DNA of 64,000 bases from Toxonevra muliebris (Eukaryota; Arthropoda; Insecta; Diptera; Pallopteridae), in NCBI GenBank assembly GCA_963691655.1, contig OY829328.1, positions 88,788,400-88,852,399 of the forward strand. Reading direction: 5' to 3'. How positions within the stretch are numbered: position 1 is the stretch's first letter; every line of letters starts with the position of its first letter. Of this stretch, positions 61,501 to 64,000 are shown piece by piece. A program made the translations under genes and the position numbers. Below the pieces are notes generated by a model. The model was not told the origin of the DNA. It ran no database searches and saw only the letters and a program-made list of their open reading frames with translations.

Positions 61501-63029
61501 GCTACATATTTATGCTAATGACATGCAATATTAAATTTTCACACATTTAAATTGAATGCATTCATTCACGAACGAATGCTACATAACAACATGCAAGAAG
61601 CAAACAGAGATGCATACAAAAATTGCACTCAAAATATAATAACAATAAAAAGTCTTCCTGTTAACGTTTGCAGAGCAAATCAAGCTGAATTAATATAAAA
61701 GTAGATATTAATCTATTAAAGATAATAAAGACGAAAAAACTTGCTTGCGAAAAATTTTTTAATATTCATATTTAAAACAATGAAAGTAAAAACTGTAGCT
61801 TCTTCAAGATTTGGCGAGTTGGGCGAGTAGAGTTGGGATGAGACGTAAGTGAAATTAATATTCTTCTAGTTAAAGACAATAGATAATAGAGCGGAAAAAC
61901 TTGGCATAAATATGAAAATAATGAGATTTTAATACAAAAGATTAATCTGAGATGGGAAGAAAGTAAGAAAAAAGTAGGAAATAAGTTTTTGATTTGCTAA
62001 AGTAAAGTAAAAATTGGCTTGCTTCACTTTTATAAATGCATTGCGAATTTGGTTTTGGTAATATTTAAAACATACGAGGAGAAGTTTCAAAGTATACTAC
62101 GTTATTTTAGTTCTGCAGCTTTTTTTTTTTTACTACTAAATTTACTATTTAAAAATAATTCTAAGAACTGCTTTGCCAACGAGTTCCGCTTAAAGACGAA
62201 CCTAGTGTAGTATTTTTCGTTTTTTTGCTATGAGTAATTAAAAACGGAGCTATGACCGATGTAGCAATTAAAAATAAATACATTCATTCAATTAAATTAC
62301 AAAAACTTCAACTTGATGACTAACAAAATGTCAACTCAAATAAGTCACAAAATATATTTTGCGCTCCTTGAACTAATTCGAAAAAAGTAGCGAATTAAAC
62401 AAAATTCTGTAGAAGTACAATTTATTACGCGAGTGCAAAAAGTGAATGAAAGTCATTATCACTATTCCTGGGATCTCTAGATTTTCCGTTTTCATAAAAA
62501 AGGAACTGTTTACATAAATGAAGAGAAAATAATGAATAAAAATGGCTACTTTAGTAGGTATTCGTTAGATGCACCTAAGGCGCCTTCAAGAGCTGGAGAC
62601 TTTCAGATTAAAAAATAACTAATTTGACTGGGATTATGAACAGTCTATAGAAAATCGATGGTCATTTTGAAACAATTTCAAATAGAGCATCTCTAAAATC
62701 ACTGATGAGGAAACGTGGCGGATTCCGAGACTAATTTTTTATTTTTCCTGTTTCTACATATATACACTGACTACATACGTTCACCAAGCCTGTTATAAAT
62801 TACTTAAAATTAAAAATTAGACATGAACTGAAGCCTTTACTTTGAAAATTTATCTTAGATTTAATTTTGATATTTAGTCTCCTAAAAATATTTAAGAAGT
62901 AGGGGGCAAATTTATGATAAAGTGTGAACTTGAGAAAATTGTTGCAAAGTTTTAGCTTTTACAATTTCATTTACTTACAAATGCCAATGTGAGAAATACC
63001 AGCTTTAAAATTGCGTTATTATTCACCAT
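40365..63029 (-). CDS. large Rebers-Riddiford (RR) cuticular protein, four-exon model, about 961 aa
   Basis: My join is 63029-62979, 58344-58258, 58194-55663 and 40580-40365, all introns phase 0. Evidence for the join is canonical GTAAGT donors after exons 1, 2 and 3, CAG acceptors before exons 2, 3 and 4, and matching phases. The product is a secreted cuticle component. Residues 1 to about 23 form a signal peptide split by intron 1, as is common in insect cuticle genes. Residues about 86-315 hold three RxKR sites and three related modules. A middle segment repeats YVKYIP-like motifs, and a Gly/His-rich stretch lies near 472-535. The RR chitin-binding domain is residues about 897-956, right before the stop. 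Large RR proteins are known in Drosophila; I cannot name the orthologue with confidence. Further small exons inside the 15-kb third intron cannot be excluded. Confidence 0.7.
41107..41122 (+). repeat. G-rich run, possible G-quadruplex
   Basis: Four Gs, one A and eleven Gs in a row form an unusual homopurine block in AT-rich DNA. It could fold as a quadruplex on the plus strand (antisense to the cuticular transcript) or be a slippage product. Confidence 0.4.
41971..42036 (-). mobile_element. tRNA-derived SINE-like sequence (tRNA head)
   Basis: On the minus strand GCTG-GTGTAGCGG-CAGC (42034-42018) forms a D-arm with an A-box-like loop. CCTGG-TTCGTTT-CCCGG (41993-41977) forms a T-arm with B box GGTTCGTTTCC, one mismatch in the stem. 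The anticodon and acceptor stems are poor, so it is not a working tRNA. It shares the GGTGTA-GGCAG core with 12440-12535. Confidence 0.5.
43267..43304. repeat. perfect 15-bp stem-loop
   Basis: AGTATTTTCAAGTAC (43267-43281) and GTACTTGAAAATACT (43290-43304) are exact complements with an 8-nt loop. The left arm also overlaps a second palindrome, AAAATACT-TG-AGTATTTT, ending at 43274. The structure could be a cruciform site or a small element; no function is implied. Confidence 0.6.
43380..43800. repeat. degenerate short-period repeat region
   Basis: Variants of GGAGTTTTAA / GGAGTTCT / GAATTCTGAGT recur roughly every 20-40 bp (for example GGAGTTTTAACTTTAC, GGAGTTCTCTAAGGAGTTTTAA, then AAATTCTGAGTTCGA and GAATTCTCA). 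This looks like an old, diverged tandem array. The open frame across it on the minus strand is probably incidental. Confidence 0.35.
47427..47461 (+). repeat. second copy of the GTTAAGCACTAA dispersed repeat
   Basis: GTTAAGCACTAACCCGAA followed by TTTCAAACGAC aligns with GTTAAGCACTAATCCGAA then TTTAAGCGAC at 18753-18784. Only about 35 bp are shared. Confidence 0.45.
47480..47880 (+). repeat. degenerate tandem array of TTCAGT-AAAACTT units
   Basis: Units resembling CTTCAGTYAAAAMTTCA recur throughout: TTCAGTGAAAATTCAAGT, CTTTAGTCAACACTCAGTC, GGTTCAGTAAAAACTGAAAA, CTTCAGTTAAAACTTCAC, CTACAGTAAAGAGTT, TTTCAGTTACAAATTCATTC. Spacing is about 17-25 bp. It is a strongly diverged satellite-like block inside intron 3. 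Confidence 0.5.
53314..53334 (+). repeat. (GAAT)n microsatellite
   Basis: About five tandem GAAT units. A related, less regular GAAC/GAAT tract lies at 54340-54400 and GATA units at 54178-54205. Confidence 0.8.
55663..58194 (-). CDS. exon 3 of the cuticular gene: proprotein-like region with three RxKR modules and Gly/His-rich segment
   Basis: 844 codons without a stop, starting after TTTCCAG and ending CATGGG before GTAAGT; read-through would stop two codons later. It encodes residues 47-890 of my model. RGKR, RSKR and RAKR end at residues 89, 183 and 277. The repeated module F-x-x-[SA]-DA-x-[ED]-P then K-x-[IL]-[IL] and a final L spans 107-131, 203-227 and 292-315. Later parts contain KAYVKYIPAHQ, SYIKYVPVLPKP and VRYIYTPVV, a Gly/His-rich HVGGGGHSPGYGGGDGGH, a charged helix-like stretch (EIQEFKELSTLVG to KLQLQKQLEG) and an Ala/His/Gly-rich tail. 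Codon use is ordinary, unlike the surrounding intronic DNA. Confidence 0.92.
58195..58257 (-). other. 63-bp phase-0 intron with no in-frame stop
   Basis: Read on the minus strand it begins GTAAGT right after TCATATGAG and ends TTTCCAG right before GATATGCAACG. Its length is a multiple of three and it lacks stops, so an unspliced transcript would insert 21 mainly hydrophobic residues (starts VSYLPHK) between SYE and DMQ. Size and splice sites are typical of short fly introns, so splicing is the likely default. Confidence 0.85.
58258..58344 (-). CDS. exon 2 of the cuticular gene
   Basis: 29 codons between a CTTTAACTTGCAG acceptor and a GAG/GTAAGT donor. It reads LTLISGYEVYTRNFEEW to FASYE: the end of the signal peptide and the mature N-terminus. 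The longer open frame upstream begins with TTG inside the acceptor and is not a real start. Confidence 0.85.
58345..62978 (-). other. intron 1 of the cuticular gene (about 4.6 kb)
   Basis: It runs from a GTAAGT donor (62978-62973) to a TTGCAG acceptor (58350-58345). It contains a G+C-richer island at 59570-59860, SINE-like sequence at about 60935-61125, and two isolated B-box-like stretches (GTTCAAACCTC near 58908 and GTTCAATCT near 59211). A long first intron in the signal peptide often carries regulatory sequence in insect genes; no specific element is identified here. Confidence 0.7.
60935..61125 (+). mobile_element. degraded SINE-like sequence
   Basis: GTGGTCGCCATAACTATG and GGTGCCTGGGTTTAAAATTCGG resemble a decayed tRNA head with A and B boxes. 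They are followed by GGCAATCCTCCAAGAGTGGA and GGGTTCGGCATAAAAATATT. The order resembles a tRNA-derived SINE common in tephritid genomes, as I remember it. Heavy divergence makes the limits uncertain. Confidence 0.35.
62979..63029 (-). CDS. exon 1 of the cuticular gene (start codon and half the signal peptide)
   Basis: ATG at 63029-63027 in a good fly start context (AAGACAATGG) opens 17 codons, MVNNNAILKLVFLTLAF, ending exactly at a GTAAGT donor in phase 0. Spliced to exon 2 (LTLISGYEV) it gives a continuous hydrophobic core with a plausible cleavage after Ser-Gly. This exon is too short to be found by length. It was found by looking for a phase-0 hydrophobic start upstream of exon 2; the fit is strong but the transcript is untested. 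Confidence 0.8.
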
Positions 63030-64000
63030 TGTCTTAGCAAGCGAATGCGTCTCGAACTTGTGTCTTGAATGGATGCAGTGGTCGCTGCCGGCGTTAGCAA
63101 TCAACTTTTCACTCTTACGTTTATTTGTGTACTAGCACCTAAGGTCGAAATTACTATTAAGAGTGCAAGCAATTTTTCACACACTTTGTGAAGCTGATTT
63201 TTGAATTAACAATTATGCCAAGTTTAAGTTCAGTTCAGCTTAAGTGGTAATTCTATTTTATTTCTTTTATTTTTAAAATGCACTTAATTATTATTTAATA
63301 TTTTCTCAGTTAAATTTATATTTTATGTTTCCAGAAACTTTCTTCAAAAGTTTTTAATCAATTACTTCATTAAGTGCTTCAAAGATATTTTTAGATAACT
63401 ACTTTTTTCAATTTGTGTTATGTTGCACAGTTTCCTTTTTTTTGCGAGTGTGTATCTTCTTTGTCTGCACGCTTGCGTTTCACAATTGAAACTGTGCTTT
63501 GAGTTTTCGCGTTACTTGTGTTTTGTTTGCCATAATTTTTCAAAGGCAGTACAAAATTTTTCCATTTTTCCTATCAATTGCTAGTGAATACAGCTAGATA
63601 GCAAGTTTTTCTTTTTTGTTAACACAATTTTCCCGCCATTTATAATGCAACAGCACAATTTGTTTTTAATATTTTTTGAGGAAATTTTTTTATCGCTCAC
63701 TTTTAGTTTTATTATTACAACTTTTTGATTATTTTTGGGCATTTGTCTGTCCAATTGCTTGTAGTTTAGATAATTTTTAATAGACACATAACATTAAATA
63801 TATTTGTTTCATTTGAAAGGGGAATGCAGCTGACAGGAGTCTCATTTTTAACATAAATTATCTACAAGTATTAGCTATTGATTAACTCATTTTACTTTGG
63901 ACATATAAACATAACATAAAAATTTCTCTGTACACAAATGTAAATTGTCCACATAATGCACAAATGCCTTTTAAACTATGCCTGGGTCATTTTAAATTTG
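63030..64000. other. 5' UTR / promoter-side flank of the cuticular gene
   Basis: No further coding sequence seen. The 100 bases next to the start (63030-63130) are less AT-rich than the rest and probably include the 5' UTR. I find no clear TATA box or TCAGT initiator in the expected place. Beyond about 63200 the sequence is T-rich and low-complexity on the plus strand. Confidence 0.45.

Noticed and set aside
1..64000. CRISPR array, operon or phage system
   Set aside because: No regular spacer-repeat array or clustered prokaryotic genes. Spliceosomal introns, poly(A) signals and an insect cuticle gene show this is a eukaryotic genome.

Overview
The window looks like nuclear DNA of a higher fly (Diptera, Schizophora; a tephritid fruit fly fits best). 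It is very AT-rich and carries many short (GT)n, (TATG)n, (TTG)n and (CAA)n tracts. It contains an insect-type Rebers-Riddiford cuticular protein gene with long introns, a mitochondrial ACOT9-type thioesterase, and decayed Tc1/mariner elements and tRNA-derived SINE-like copies of the kinds common in flies. No bacterial features (operons, Shine-Dalgarno sites, CRISPR arrays) are present. The species assignment is inference.

Layout. 1-5755: AT-rich non-coding DNA with one decayed, acidic, coding-like patch near 2.1-2.5 kb. 5756-7138 (+): a single-exon acyl-CoA thioesterase 9 family gene with a poly(A) signal at 7474. 7.5-36.7 kb: a gene desert of about 29 kb. It holds inverted-repeat elements (about 9.5, 25.1-25.5 and 30.4-30.7 kb), tRNA-like SINE sequence (12.45 kb), a LINE fragment (32.9 kb), a degenerate tandem duplication (33.2-33.5 kb) and several perfect hairpins. 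36.8-38.8 kb: two unrelated, internally deleted Tc1/mariner-superfamily elements lie about 200 bp apart. 40.06-63.03 kb (-): one large cuticular protein gene, which I assembled from four exons. These are 63029-62979, 58344-58258, 58194-55663 and 40580-40365, all joined in phase 0, predicting 961 residues. The rest of the window is its introns (4.6 kb, 63 bp, 15.1 kb) and upstream flank.

The two genes are not functionally linked. The thioesterase would act in mitochondria on acyl-CoAs. The cuticular protein would be secreted by epidermal cells and bind chitin through its C-terminal RR domain.

The most interesting feature is in the cuticular protein. Its N-terminal half has three R-X-K-R (furin-type) sites, each followed 15-20 residues later by a copy of a gapless 25-residue module. 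This suggests a proprotein cut into related peptides and tied by gene structure to a chitin-binding module 15 kb away. The transposon-like sequences are fossils. Most other open frames are chance openings in low-complexity AT-rich DNA.
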